From positions 179,689 through 243,688 of the forward strand of contig NZ_KB907216.1 in the NCBI RefSeq assembly GCF_000381885.1: 64,000 bases of DNA, given 5' to 3'. Source of the stretch: Actinomadura atramentaria DSM 43919. GTDB taxonomy: Bacteria; Actinomycetota; Actinomycetes; Streptosporangiales; Streptosporangiaceae. A program made the position numbers and the translations under genes. Below the pieces are notes generated by a model. The model ran no database searches. It was not told where the DNA came from and saw only the letters and a list, made by a program, of their open reading frames with translations. Shown here one piece after another: positions 31,743 through 41,692 of the stretch. The stretch's first letter is position 1, and each line of letters opens with the position of its first letter.

Positions 31743-32473
31743 GGGTTCTCCTTCTCGGGCAGGCCGTGGGCGGCGCGGAACGCCGTCGGATCGAAGACGC
31801 CGCCGAACGCGGGCGCGAGGCCCCCGCGCGCGACGGGCAGGAACTCGGCGGGGTCGAGCGCGCCCGCGCCCGCGGGGAGCGCCCCGGCGAGCGGCCGGGC
31901 CGCGATCGTCTCCAGGTCGCGCAGGTTGGCGCGCATGGCGAGGTCGGGGTCGTCCGGCCACGCGCCGACGACGACCCCGGCGAGCTGCACGCCGCGGTGC
32001 GCCATCGCCTCCAGCGTCAGCGCCGTGTGGTTGAGGGTGCCGAGGTCGGGCCGGGCGACGACCAGGACGGCCGCGCCGAGCCAGCGGGCGAGGTCGGCGA
32101 GGGTGCGGCCGTCGTCGTCGTAGCGGACGAGCAGACCGCCCGCGCCCTCCACCAGCACCAGCGAGCGGGTCGCGGCGAGTTCGCCGACGCGCACGGCGAC
32201 GTCCGACAGGCGCACCGGCGGCAGCCCCGCGCAGCGCGCCGCCGCCGCGGGCGACAGCGGATCGGGGAACCGGGCGTACTCGTGCAGGTCGGTGACGCCC
32301 GCGAGCCGCCGGACGTCGGCCAGGTCGCCGGGCTCCTCCGGCGCGACGCCGGTCTGGCCGGGCTTCACGACCGCCACCGGCGTCCCGCGCGTCGCCGCCA
32401 GCGCGGCCAGCGCGGCGGTGACGACGGTCTTCCCGACCCCGGTACAGGTCCCGGTCACCACGAGCACACTCAC
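31739..32473 (-). CDS. bioD: Dethiobiotin synthetase
   Basis: A 244-residue ATP-dependent carboxylase with the P-loop LVVTGTCTGVGKTVVTAALA, the switch KPGQTGV, and LVLVEGAGGLLVRYD and LVVARPDLGTLNHTAL. It converts 7,8-diaminopelargonic acid to dethiobiotin. GTG start at 32473. It is first in the bioD-bioB unit. The window has no bioA, so the preceding transaminase must be elsewhere or replaced. Confidence 0.93.
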   Translation of the reverse strand: MSVLVVTGTCTGVGKTVVTAALAALAATRGTPVAVVKPGQTGVAPEEPGDLADVRRLAGVTDLHEYARFPDPLSPAAAARCAGLPPVRLSDVAVRVGELAATRSLVLVEGAGGLLVRYDDDGRTLADLARWLGAAVLVVARPDLGTLNHTALTLEAMAHRGVQLAGVVVGAWPDDPDLAMRANLRDLETIAARPLAGALPAGAGALDPAEFLPVARGGLAPAFGGVFDPTAFRAAHGLPEKENP

Positions 32474-32819
32474 GTGCCGCACACTAGCGCGGCCCCCTGA
32501 ACCCGCGACCGTGCGGAAACCGACAGTCTTGACGCCCCCTGTTTGTAACCCGACCTCCGGCCAGCGGGAACACCCCGCCGCGCCCGTCCCTCGCCGCCGC
32601 GCCCGACGTGACACCCGACACAGCGGGCCCGGTGGACGGCCGCGCGCCGTCGCCGGACGACGCGGGAGCGCGGCGCGCGCCATGCGGCGCGCCGTGGGAT
32701 GACGCGTCCGTGCGCCCGCGCTCCGCGCGGGCGCACGGACGCAAGGAGCCCGACGGCGGTCCGGCGTGGGGACGCCGACCTGCGGCGTGGAAGCACGGCA
32801 CGAGCGGCGGGCGCGGGTG
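32474..32819. other. Intergenic gap with bioD promoter and a terminator
   Basis: No gene. It holds the promoter region of bioD-bioB (GTTACAAACAGGGGGCGTCA on the minus strand near 32530-32550 is AT-richer than its surroundings) and the terminator of the carotenoid oxygenase gene. Confidence 0.4.
32704..32742 (-). terminator. Exceptionally long hairpin terminator
   Basis: Perfect 18 bp arms (32704-32721 and 32725-32742, starting GCGTCCGTGCGCCC) with a TCC loop, 78 bp beyond the carotenoid oxygenase stop. Confidence 0.85.
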
Positions 32820-34502
32820 TCAGGAGGGGCGGTCCGCGAGGTCCGCGGCCACCTCGTGGGCGAGGGCGGCGAGGTCGGCGGGGAGGGCGTCGAGGCGGTT
32901 GTCCAGGTCGTCGGCGAAGCGCAGGCGGTCGAGGCCGTCCCGCGCGGGGCGGGCGTCGGGGAGCCACGCGGCGTGGATGAGGAACGGGAGCGTCGTGCCG
33001 GGTGAGGGCGCCAGGACGGCCAAGGGGCCGCGGGCGACGTCGGCCGCGTCGAACAGTTCGACGCGGAACCGGTCGTCGTTGTGGACGGCGACGACGAGAT
33101 AGCCGTCGTGCCCGCCCGGGTCCGCGCCCGCGTAGCGGGATCGGCCGGGCGCGCCGAGTCCGCGCGGGACGAACGCGGGCGCGGTCGGGTAGTCGTCCAG
33201 CGCGAACGTCCATTCGGCGAGCGGCGCGAGTCCGTCCCGGTCGTGGGTGACGAGCACCGCCGGGGTCTCCTCCCCTGGGAACAGCGCCGGGTCGACGCGG
33301 CCGCCGTAGTTCGCGAGCGCCCGCCGGTTGATCGCCTCCGGATGGAACCCCAGGTAGATCAGGTGGTGCCGGGTCGGGTCGGTCTGGCCCTCGCGGCTCC
33401 AGTCGATCGCGGACAGCTCCGCCTGCCACCAGCGCGCGGGGTCGGCGGCGCGCGCGGTCTCGCGGACCTTCCCGGTCGCCGGGTCGAACTCCATGACGGT
33501 CGTGACGGCCGGGCTCATCCCGTGGCAGTACATTCCCCGCAGCGCGGGATCGACGGGCCGCCCGTACACGTCCACGTCGTCCGCGCGCAGGTACATGCCG
33601 ATGTCCACGCCCGGCGAATGTTCCATGACGACCTGAACACCGTCGGAGTCGTCGTAGCGCGCGTAGAAATGGTTGACCTCCGGCGCGATCCGGAACGTCG
33701 TACAGCGCACCGAGCCGGACGACCGGTCGAGGTCGTCCTTGCGGATCAGCAGGACGGGCCCGTCCGGGTTGTTGGCGACGGTCCGGTCCCCGCCGAAGAC
33801 CTCGTCGGTGTCGATCTTGTAGGCGGTGTCGGCGAGGACGAGCCAGTCCCGCGTCTGCGTGATGGTGTGCGTGGCCTGCGGCAGCACCGCGCCCTCGACG
33901 GTCCACCGGCGGACGCGGCGGCCCGTCCCGTCGTACCGGATGACGGCGGTCTCCCCCGTCAGGACGTCCCGGCTGACGCTCCACAGGCAGCCCCGGTCCG
34001 GATCGACGACAGGATGCGCGGTCGTGGCCACCAGCGGCAGCACGGCCTGGTCGATCGCGGGCCGCCAGTCGTCGCGGTGCCCGACCTCCGCGACGAACTC
34101 CAGCGTCACCGGGTCGACCTCGACGGGCCGGCCCGCGTCCCACGTCGCGAACAGCCGGTCGCCCCACGGCAGCGGCGCGGTGTTCGCGCAGTTCTGGTAG
34201 CCGAACGGCGAACCGGTGCCGACCGGCCCAGGGCTGAACACGTCGGGCCGGCGGCGGCGCAGCCGCACGGAGGGCGTGTCGACGACGCGCGCCTGCCAGG
34301 TGAACCGCCCGTCCGCGCCGGGCCGCAGGTCGAGCCGCGCCAGAATCCCCTCGCCGAAGAACGCGTGGACGGGGTGCGAGCGCTGGTCGGAGCTGCTGAC
34401 CACGAAGTGCCCGGTGACGTCGTCCGGCCAGCTCCCGGCGACGACGGTCAGGTCCAGGTCGGCGACGTCCTGCGTGCCGAGGATCGAGCGCGGGATCGGC
34501 AT
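32820..34502 (-). CDS. Carotenoid cleavage oxygenase family protein
   Basis: A 560-residue seven-bladed beta-propeller non-haem iron dioxygenase. Candidate iron ligands are in TTAHPVVDPDRG, VNHFYARYDDSDG, MYCHGMSPAV and PFLIHAAWLPD, with the C-terminal His in the last motif typical. The family cleaves apocarotenoids or stilbenes. ATG at 34502 (MPIPRSILGTQDV). No carotenoid biosynthesis genes are nearby, so the substrate is open. Divergent from a GNAT gene. Confidence 0.85.
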   Translation of the reverse strand: MPIPRSILGTQDVADLDLTVVAGSWPDDVTGHFVVSSSDQRSHPVHAFFGEGILARLDLRPGADGRFTWQARVVDTPSVRLRRRRPDVFSPGPVGTGSPFGYQNCANTAPLPWGDRLFATWDAGRPVEVDPVTLEFVAEVGHRDDWRPAIDQAVLPLVATTAHPVVDPDRGCLWSVSRDVLTGETAVIRYDGTGRRVRRWTVEGAVLPQATHTITQTRDWLVLADTAYKIDTDEVFGGDRTVANNPDGPVLLIRKDDLDRSSGSVRCTTFRIAPEVNHFYARYDDSDGVQVVMEHSPGVDIGMYLRADDVDVYGRPVDPALRGMYCHGMSPAVTTVMEFDPATGKVRETARAADPARWWQAELSAIDWSREGQTDPTRHHLIYLGFHPEAINRRALANYGGRVDPALFPGEETPAVLVTHDRDGLAPLAEWTFALDDYPTAPAFVPRGLGAPGRSRYAGADPGGHDGYLVVAVHNDDRFRVELFDAADVARGPLAVLAPSPGTTLPFLIHAAWLPDARPARDGLDRLRFADDLDNRLDALPADLAALAHEVAADLADRPS

Positions 34503-34666
34503 GGCGGCCTCCGGCGGGTCGCCCCGGCCCGGTCCGCCGGGGTCGCGCCTGCCAATCAACCGGCTCGGCGAAGCGTCGTCAAGACCCTGACGACTATCAG
34601 CGGACGCTGGGAATGTCCGGCGATGCCCCTACGCTGCACCCGGAAACGCGACGGAAGGAATCAGCG

Positions 34667-35182
34667 ATGCGGCTCGCAGACGAGAGGGCGGCGACCCCGG
34701 TGACCGTCCGCCCGGCCCGCCCCGACGAGTACGCCCGCATCGGCGAACTCACCGAGGCGGTCTACGTCGGCGGCGGCCTCATCGACCCCGGCGACGACTA
34801 CGTGGAGACGCTGCGGGACGCCGCCGGACGCGCCGCCGCGGCCGAACTGCTCGTCGCGGAGGCGGGCGGCGCGCTCGTCGGATCGGTCGCGTACTGCCCG
34901 CACGGCGGCCCGTACAGCGAGCTGGCCGCGCCCGGCGAGGCCGAGTTCCGGATGCTGGCGGTGCTGCCCGCCGCGCGCGGCGCCGGCGCGGGCGGCGCGC
35001 TGGTCCGCGCCTGCCTGGACCGGGCGCGCGCCGCCGGGCTCACCGGCGTCCGCCTCTCGACGCAGCCGAACATGACCGACGCGCACCGCCTCTACGAGCG
35101 GCTCGGATTCGTCCGCACGCCCGGCCGCGACTGGACGCCGGTGCCGGACGTGCTGCTGTGGACCTACCACCTGCCCCTGTGA
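34667..35182 (+). CDS. GNAT family N-acetyltransferase
   Basis: A 171-residue acetyltransferase with the acetyl-CoA loop MLAVLPAARGAGAGGALVRA and RLSTQPNMTDAHRLYERLGF. ATG at 34667 with GAAGGAATC upstream. Substrate unknown. A near-match to a SigR promoter (GGAAT-N18-GCT at 34610-34635) lies upstream, but the -10 deviates. It converges with the BsaP-like gene. Confidence 0.88.
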   Translation: MRLADERAATPVTVRPARPDEYARIGELTEAVYVGGGLIDPGDDYVETLRDAAGRAAAAELLVAEAGGALVGSVAYCPHGGPYSELAAPGEAEFRMLAVLPAARGAGAGGALVRACLDRARAAGLTGVRLSTQPNMTDAHRLYERLGFVRTPGRDWTPVPDVLLWTYHLPL

Positions 35183-35191
35183 GGGGACGCG

Positions 35192-35386
35192 TCAGGAGAC
35201 GGGCTCCCCGCTGCGCGTGACGCCGTGCGCGGAGCACCGCGCCGTCCAGCCGAGCGGCGTCACCTGCACGACCATGCGGCGGCGGCACTCGGGGCAGTAG
35301 CGCGGCGGCTCCATCGCGCGCGCGGCGCGGCACGCGTCGTGCGCGCCCTCGGCGGCGTCGCGGCCGCAGCGGTCGCAGTACGTCAC
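35192..35386 (-). CDS. BsaP-like small Cys-rich protein (biotin synthase auxiliary protein candidate)
   Basis: A 64-residue protein with MTYCDRCGRDAAEGAHDACR, then YCPECRRRMVVQVTPLGWTA and RCSAHG. The C-terminal half closely follows the Rv1590/BsaP pattern (CGRRM-VQV-P-GWTA-CS-HG), where Cys residues bind an iron-sulfur cluster needed by mycobacterial BioB. The extra N-terminal CxxC pair is a difference from Rv1590 as I remember it. It is 3.4 kb from bioB rather than adjacent. The alternative is a generic zinc ribbon. Confidence 0.7.
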   Translation of the reverse strand: MTYCDRCGRDAAEGAHDACRAARAMEPPRYCPECRRRMVVQVTPLGWTARCSAHGVTRSGEPVS

Positions 35387-35421
35387 GGTCCCTCCCGGCC
35401 CGGTCGGACGAATCGGTCAGG

Positions 35422-35634
35422 TCACTCTATGACGGCCAGGAGGTCGCCCGCCTGGACCTGCGCGCCCGGCGCGACGGCGAGGCGGGTGACCACGCCCGGC
35501 TCCTCCGCCTGCACGGGGATCTCCATCTTCATCGACTCCAGGAGGACGAGCGTGTCGCCCTCCTCCACACGCTCGCCCTCGGCGACCGTGACCTCCAGCA
35601 GCTTCGCGACCATCTCCGCGCGGACCTCGGCCAC
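35422..35634 (-). CDS. Stand-alone biotin/lipoyl carrier protein (TB7.3-like)
   Basis: A 70-residue biotinyl domain with the attachment motif LLESMKMEIPV and a second hairpin GVVTRLAVAPGAQVQAGDLL. Length and sequence fit the TB7.3 protein (Rv3221c), a small biotinylated protein encoded next to rsrA/sigH in mycobacteria. Here a biotin carboxylase gene precedes it by 69 bp on the same strand, an obvious partner. No carboxyltransferase gene is present. Confidence 0.92.
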   Translation of the reverse strand: MAEVRAEMVAKLLEVTVAEGERVEEGDTLVLLESMKMEIPVQAEEPGVVTRLAVAPGAQVQAGDLLAVIE

Positions 35635-35703
35635 CCGCGGCTCCCTTCTGCGACGCCCCGGCCGGTGCCGGCGGCGGACTTCGTCGGACGATCGGCGCGC
35701 GGT

Positions 35704-37041
<1,338 letters not shown>

Positions 37042-37188
37042 CGGAAACTCCCTCACTCTCGCTCGACCGCGCCCCCTGCGGACGTTCCCGAACACTAGTC
37101 CCGGGGGGACCGTCCACGGCGCGGTGAGAACGACAAATACCCGAGCGTGGATTTGTCACTACCCGCGCTTCACCCCGCGGAACGGGCG

Positions 37189-38511
37189 TCAGTGGCGGGG
37201 GCGGCGGTCCACGACGCGGGCGAGGGCCTCCACGACGGCCGGGTCGTACTCGGCGGCCGAGTCGAGCCGGAGCCGTTCGAGCACGGCCGCGCCGCGATCG
37301 CGGTCGCCGGAGTCCCCGACGAGGTCGTCGTAGGCGTTGGCGACCTTGATGATGCGTCCGGCGAGCGGCGGGGGCGGTTCGGCGTCGGGCGGGGCGGCGT
37401 CGCCGTGCGCCGTCCGGTACGGGTGGGAGGACAGCCGCACGATGTCGGCGACGCGGTCCAGGACGCCGGTCTGCTTGATGACCTCCGCGCCCAGCTCCGC
37501 GATGCGGCGCTGCTCGACGGGCGACGCCAGGACGGTCGCGCCGCCGGGGATCGGGTCGCCGAGCGCGAGCTGCCCGATGTCGTGCATCAGCGCCGCGTAC
37601 TCCAGTTCGAGCAGTTCCTCCTCCGACATGCCGAGTTCGCGGCCCATCGAGACGGCGAGCCGCGACACGCGCCGCGAGTGGCCCGTCTCGACGTAGCCGC
37701 CGACCTCGGTGACCCGCGACAGCGCGCGGACGGTCTGCAGGTACGTCGCGCGGATGCCCGCGTACCGGCGGAACGCGAACTGGGTGACGAGGATCGGCGC
37801 GGTGAACACCAGCAGCGCCGCCGGTCCCAGTTCGGTCGTCGCGACGGCGATGAGCATCGCGGTGGCGCTGGTCGCCGCGCACAGCGCGAGCTTGGCGCGG
37901 ATCTCGTCGCGGACGGCGATCCCGAACCGGACGGACTCGGCGCGGATGACGGCCGCGACGAGCACGTCCAGGAAGCACGCGCACACGACCACGGCGCCCA
38001 TCACCGCGAGCAGCGGCAGCCAGTCGGGCCGCATCCGCACGACGGGCCGGAACGCCACGGCGACGATCGCGACGGTGACGAGCCGCCGCGCCATCGCGTC
38101 CGGGCGCGGCGAGCGGCCCACGGCGATGTGCGGCAGCGTCCCGACGATCATGCCGGTGGCGGCGACCGCGATGACCTGGAACGACGAGTGCGTCGCCGGG
38201 ACGACGTCCAGCACCCCGCCGCCCTGCGGCGCGTCCGGCCGCGGCCCGACCCCGGCGAGCAGCGCGTAGCCGAGCGCCCCGGCGGTGGCGACGGGCGCGA
38301 CCTCCCGGTTGCCGGGCATCACCATGCGGAACAGCTCGCCGAGCGCGATGAGGACGCCGAAGAACACGGCGATGTCGGGCTGGACCAGATGCACGGCGAA
38401 GACCTGCGTCACCGCGACGAGCACGATCAGCCCGGACACGGCGATGAGCAGCGCCTGCCCGGAGTCGAGCGTCTGCCAGCCGGGCCTGCGGTACCCGGCC
38501 CCGGCGCTCAC
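37189..38511 (-). CDS. Membrane-anchored HD-domain protein, degenerate HD-GYP
   Basis: A 440-residue protein with about eight membrane segments in residues 20-230 and a cytoplasmic HD domain: GGYVETGHSRRVSRLAVSMG, YAALMHDIGQLALGDP. The catalytic HD is present, but the HHExxNGxGYP loop that defines HD-GYP c-di-GMP phosphodiesterases is missing (LSSHPYRT and RIIKVANAYDDLV instead). It may therefore hydrolyse another nucleotide or act as a sensor. The GTG overlaps the stop of the upstream full HD-GYP gene (GTGA). Confidence 0.85.
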   Translation of the reverse strand: MSAGAGYRRPGWQTLDSGQALLIAVSGLIVLVAVTQVFAVHLVQPDIAVFFGVLIALGELFRMVMPGNREVAPVATAGALGYALLAGVGPRPDAPQGGGVLDVVPATHSSFQVIAVAATGMIVGTLPHIAVGRSPRPDAMARRLVTVAIVAVAFRPVVRMRPDWLPLLAVMGAVVVCACFLDVLVAAVIRAESVRFGIAVRDEIRAKLALCAATSATAMLIAVATTELGPAALLVFTAPILVTQFAFRRYAGIRATYLQTVRALSRVTEVGGYVETGHSRRVSRLAVSMGRELGMSEEELLELEYAALMHDIGQLALGDPIPGGATVLASPVEQRRIAELGAEVIKQTGVLDRVADIVRLSSHPYRTAHGDAAPPDAEPPPPLAGRIIKVANAYDDLVGDSGDRDRGAAVLERLRLDSAAEYDPAVVEALARVVDRRPRH

Positions 38512-39851
38512 CGGGCGGCCCCGTCGCGGGTGACGCGCAGCGGGGCGGTCGGGTCGTCGTGGTCCTGCGCGGTGGTCTGCGCGGCGTCGCCGGGCGCGGC
38601 GACGGGGCCGGGCGGCTCCCAGCCCTCGCGCTCCAGCGCGGTGAGGAACGCGTCGACGATGACGGGGTCGAAGTGGTCGCCCGCGCAGCGGCGCAGTTCG
38701 GCGACGGCCTCGTCGATGCCGCGCGCGGCCCGGTAGGAGCGGGTGGAGGTCATCGCGTCGAACGCGTCGGCGACGGAGATGACGCGCGCGAACTCGGGGA
38801 TCTCGTCCCCGGCGAGGCCCATCGGGTAGCCGCGGCCGTTCATCTTCTCGTGGTGGTGCATGATCCCGGCCAGGGCCTCGTCGAGGAAGCCGATCTCGCG
38901 GACGATCTCCAGTCCGCGCATCGGGTGGAGCTGGATGGCGGCGAACTCCTGCTCGGTCATCGGCCCGTCCTTCTGCAGGACGGTCGTGGGCACGCCGAGC
39001 TTGCCGACGTCGTGGAGCATCCCGGCGTACCGGATCGCCTCGACGCGGGCGGGCCGCATCCCGATCTGCCGGGCGATCATCACCGAGCCGCGCGACACCC
39101 GTTCGGAGTGGCCGCGCGTGTAGTAGTCCTTGGTCTCGACGGCCTGGCACAGCGACGCGAGCGTGGCGGCGTGCGAGCGCTGCTGGTCGTGGGCCTGCTC
39201 CAGCGCCCAGCGGGCGATGAACAGCGGCAGCAGGACGAGCACGGCCGCGAACGCCCGGATGCCCGGCCACAGGCCCGCGATGAGCAGCCCGAACATGCTG
39301 TAGCCGAGGCAGCCGAGGACGAGCTGGCCGCTCTGCGCGGCCATGCCGCCGAGCGTCGCCTGCCGGGACAGGACGAGGACGCCGCCGGTGAGCGCGAGGT
39401 TGACCAGCACGAACGTCACCGCGGCGGCGAGGAACGGTCCGATGACGTGCTCGACCCACGCGGCCTCGTTGGGGTGGAAGCGCGGCCCGCCGAGCGCGTC
39501 GAAGACCCGGCCCGCCGCGTACCCGCCGAGCGCGAACTGCGCGGCGTTGAACAGCCGTTTGACGGGCGCGAACATCCGCTGGCCGGTGACGACGGCGCTC
39601 AGCCCGAGCAGCGCCGCGCCGCCGGGGCCGAGCATGACGACGCCGGCGAGGCTGGCGGCGAAGCCCAGCGACACGCGGGCACGTTCCACGGTGAGCTGCG
39701 CGGGCCGGGAGTCGCAGACCAGGAACAGGACGGCGAGCACCGCGAGGGTGGTCCAGTCCAGGTCGGTGAGCGGGACCGTGGCGACGAGGCCCGCCGCGAG
39801 CGCGACCACCCCGCCCACGAAGACCCACGCCGCCGCGGGTAGCTCGCGCAT
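38508..39851 (-). CDS. Membrane-anchored HD-GYP domain protein
   Basis: A 447-residue protein: seven or so membrane segments up to residue 235, then a complete HD-GYP domain, TKDYYTRGHSERVSRGSVMI, YAGMLHDVGKLGVPTTVLQK, IMHHHEKMNGRGYPMGL and VISVADAFDAMTSTRSYR. Such domains degrade cyclic di-GMP. ATG at 39851. It is coupled to the degenerate relative downstream, so the two may form a heteromeric sensor. In actinomycetes c-di-GMP controls development via BldD. Confidence 0.92.
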   Translation of the reverse strand: MRELPAAAWVFVGGVVALAAGLVATVPLTDLDWTTLAVLAVLFLVCDSRPAQLTVERARVSLGFAASLAGVVMLGPGGAALLGLSAVVTGQRMFAPVKRLFNAAQFALGGYAAGRVFDALGGPRFHPNEAAWVEHVIGPFLAAAVTFVLVNLALTGGVLVLSRQATLGGMAAQSGQLVLGCLGYSMFGLLIAGLWPGIRAFAAVLVLLPLFIARWALEQAHDQQRSHAATLASLCQAVETKDYYTRGHSERVSRGSVMIARQIGMRPARVEAIRYAGMLHDVGKLGVPTTVLQKDGPMTEQEFAAIQLHPMRGLEIVREIGFLDEALAGIMHHHEKMNGRGYPMGLAGDEIPEFARVISVADAFDAMTSTRSYRAARGIDEAVAELRRCAGDHFDPVIVDAFLTALEREGWEPPGPVAAPGDAAQTTAQDHDDPTAPLRVTRDGAAR

Positions 39852-40338
39852 TGCCGCCCCCTTCGGGAGTGCCCGGCGGTCGCCGGGATCGCGGGGGTCG
39901 CCCCCCGCCTGAGCTGGAACTGGCCGGAACCGGCGGGCGCGGGCTAGACCCAGGAGATCCCGCGCCGGGGGCGCCGCCGCGGGCGCGGCCGGGCGGACGG
40001 GCGGGCGCGGTGCGCGGTGCCGAGGTCGATCATGGTCACGAGTCTCCCCCACGTGCCCCGGGGACCTCCGCCGGGACCGCGTGGGCGCGCTCCCGCGGGG
40101 GGACGGCCGACCGGGCCCCGTCGCCGACGTCCTCGACGATGCCGTTGACGATGCCGTTCGGATGATGCGCGGCCAAGCCTAACGCGGGAGGCGCAGGTCA
40201 CACAGGGATGCCGCGAATCGTGAGCAAAGCGTGAACTAATCACCACTGTGCGTGGCGACGGCGTCGCGAAGATCGACGCTGCGTATGCGCACAAGGCACA
40301 TGCACACGCCGATGCACAGAACGCTCGGGCGCGGCGGT
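39852..40338. other. Long intergenic region upstream of the HD-GYP genes
   Basis: About 490 bp. Apart from a doubtful 29-codon frame (39944-40033) I see no gene. The stretch 40190-40330 is markedly less GC-rich (GTGAGCAAAGCGTGAACTAA region) and is a candidate promoter region. Confidence 0.4.
39944..40033 (-). CDS. Possible very short basic peptide
   Basis: A 29-residue frame, MIDLGTAHRARPSARPRPRR and then a short RRPRRGISWV tail, with GGGGGAG about 13 nt upstream. Arg-rich composition is also what random GC-rich sequence gives, so this is doubtful. It lies on the strand of the HD-GYP operon, 92 bp upstream. Confidence 0.2.
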   Translation of the reverse strand: MIDLGTAHRARPSARPRPRRRPRRGISWV

Positions 40339-41268
40339 TCAGGCGGGCCGGACGGCGGCCCGCTCGCGCGCCCACTCGGCGGTCCGCGCGAGCCCGTCGC
40401 GCAGCTCCACCGACGCCGTCCAGCCGAGCGCCGCGCGGGTCCGCGCGGGGTCGACGGCCATCGCGGGCAGGTCGCCCAGGCGCGGCGGCGCGAACTCCGG
40501 GTCGTCGGGCGCGCCGACCGCCGCCGCGACGAGCGCGTGCAGCTCCCGGTCGGTGGTCTGGCGGCCGGTGCCGACGTTCAGCCGCTCGCCGCCGCCGTCC
40601 GGCCCGACCGCGCGGGCGAACGCGTCCACGACGTCCCCGACGTAGACGTAGTCGCGGGTCTGGGTGCCGTCGCCGAACACCCGCGTGGGCCGCCCGGCCA
40701 GCAGCGCGTCGGTGAAGATCGAGACGACGCCCGCCTCGCCCTCGGGCGTCTGGCGCGGACCGTAGACGTTCGCGAGCGTCAGGACCGTGTAGTCCAGGCC
40801 GTGCAGCGCGCGGTACATCCCGCAGTAGACCTCGCCGCTCGTCTTGGACGCCGCGTACGGCGACGCGGGCCGCAGCGGCGCGTCCGCCGGGACCGGCAGC
40901 GCGTCCGGCACGCCGTACACCGCGCAGCTCGACGTGAACACGACCTTGCGGCCGCCCGCGCGGCGCACCGCCTCCAGCACGTTCGCGGTGCCGAGCACGT
41001 TGACGCGGGCGTCGCGCGCGGGGTCCCCGACGCTGACGCGCACGCTCACCTGCGCGGCGAGGTGGCACGCCGCGTCCGGCGCGAACGCGGCGACCCGGTC
41101 GAGGAGCGCGGGGTCGGCGACGTCCATCTCCCACAGCTCGACGTCGTCCCGCACGTTGGAGCCCGACGACAGGTCGTCCACGCCGACCACCTCGTGGCCG
41201 TCCGCGACGAGCCGGTCGACGAGGTGGGAACCGATGAACCCGGCGGAACCGGTGACGAGAACGCGCAT
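40339..41268 (-). CDS. NAD-dependent epimerase/dehydratase (UDP-glucose 4-epimerase-like)
   Basis: A 309-residue extended SDR. Nucleotide motif MRVLVTGSAGFIGSHLVDRL, catalytic Ser in FTSSCAVYG, YxxxK in SPYAASKTSGEVY, and ANVYGPRQTPEGEAGVVSIF. Substrates are nucleotide sugars, probably for wall or surface polysaccharide. ATG at 41268. It lies 55 bp after the rsrA gene on the same strand. Confidence 0.93.
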   Translation of the reverse strand: MRVLVTGSAGFIGSHLVDRLVADGHEVVGVDDLSSGSNVRDDVELWEMDVADPALLDRVAAFAPDAACHLAAQVSVRVSVGDPARDARVNVLGTANVLEAVRRAGGRKVVFTSSCAVYGVPDALPVPADAPLRPASPYAASKTSGEVYCGMYRALHGLDYTVLTLANVYGPRQTPEGEAGVVSIFTDALLAGRPTRVFGDGTQTRDYVYVGDVVDAFARAVGPDGGGERLNVGTGRQTTDRELHALVAAAVGAPDDPEFAPPRLGDLPAMAVDPARTRAALGWTASVELRDGLARTAEWARERAAVRPA

Positions 41269-41323
41269 TCCGCCACGATACCGAGCACGCCGGACGCGGT
41301 TCCGCCCGGTCGGCGGCGCGGGA

Positions 41324-41620
41324 TCAGCCCTTCTCGGCGGGCTTCGCGCCCTCGGCGTCCTTCAGCTCGCCGCAGATCTGCTCGATGCGGCCGAGGACGC
41401 GGGCCCGCAGGTCCGACGGGACCGGCTCGCACCCGCACGACTTGTGGACGAGCTTCTTGACCGACTCCTCCAGCCCGAACTCGCGCAGGCACGGGCCGCA
41501 CTCGTCGAGGTGCTGGCGCACCTCGCCGCAGCGGCCCTGGTCGAGCTCGCCGTCGAGGTAGGTGTAGACCCGGGCGAGGACCTCGCCGCACGGGGTCTCG
41601 TGGGCTTCGCCGCAGCTCAT
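41324..41620 (-). CDS. rsrA: RsrA-type zinc-binding anti-sigma factor
   Basis: A 98-residue ZAS protein. The zinc/redox motif HxxxCxxC is in RQHLDECGPCLREF, with further Cys at CGEAHETPCGE and KSCGCEP. It binds and inhibits SigR and releases it when disulfides form (thiol-disulfide stress). ATG at 41620 (MSCGEAHETPCGE). It is 72 bp after sigR on the same strand, the canonical order. Confidence 0.95.
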   Translation of the reverse strand: MSCGEAHETPCGEVLARVYTYLDGELDQGRCGEVRQHLDECGPCLREFGLEESVKKLVHKSCGCEPVPSDLRARVLGRIEQICGELKDAEGAKPAEKG

Positions 41621-41692
41621 GCCGTCACGCACCCTTTCCGCTCAGCGGACGCCGCGACGAGCGGCGCCCGTCCCGGTGGATCGGCAGCCGTT

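Noticed and set aside
34610..34635. SigR promoter upstream of the GNAT gene (GGAAT-N18-GCT)
   Set aside because: The -10 deviates from GTT; not strong enough to list as a promoter.
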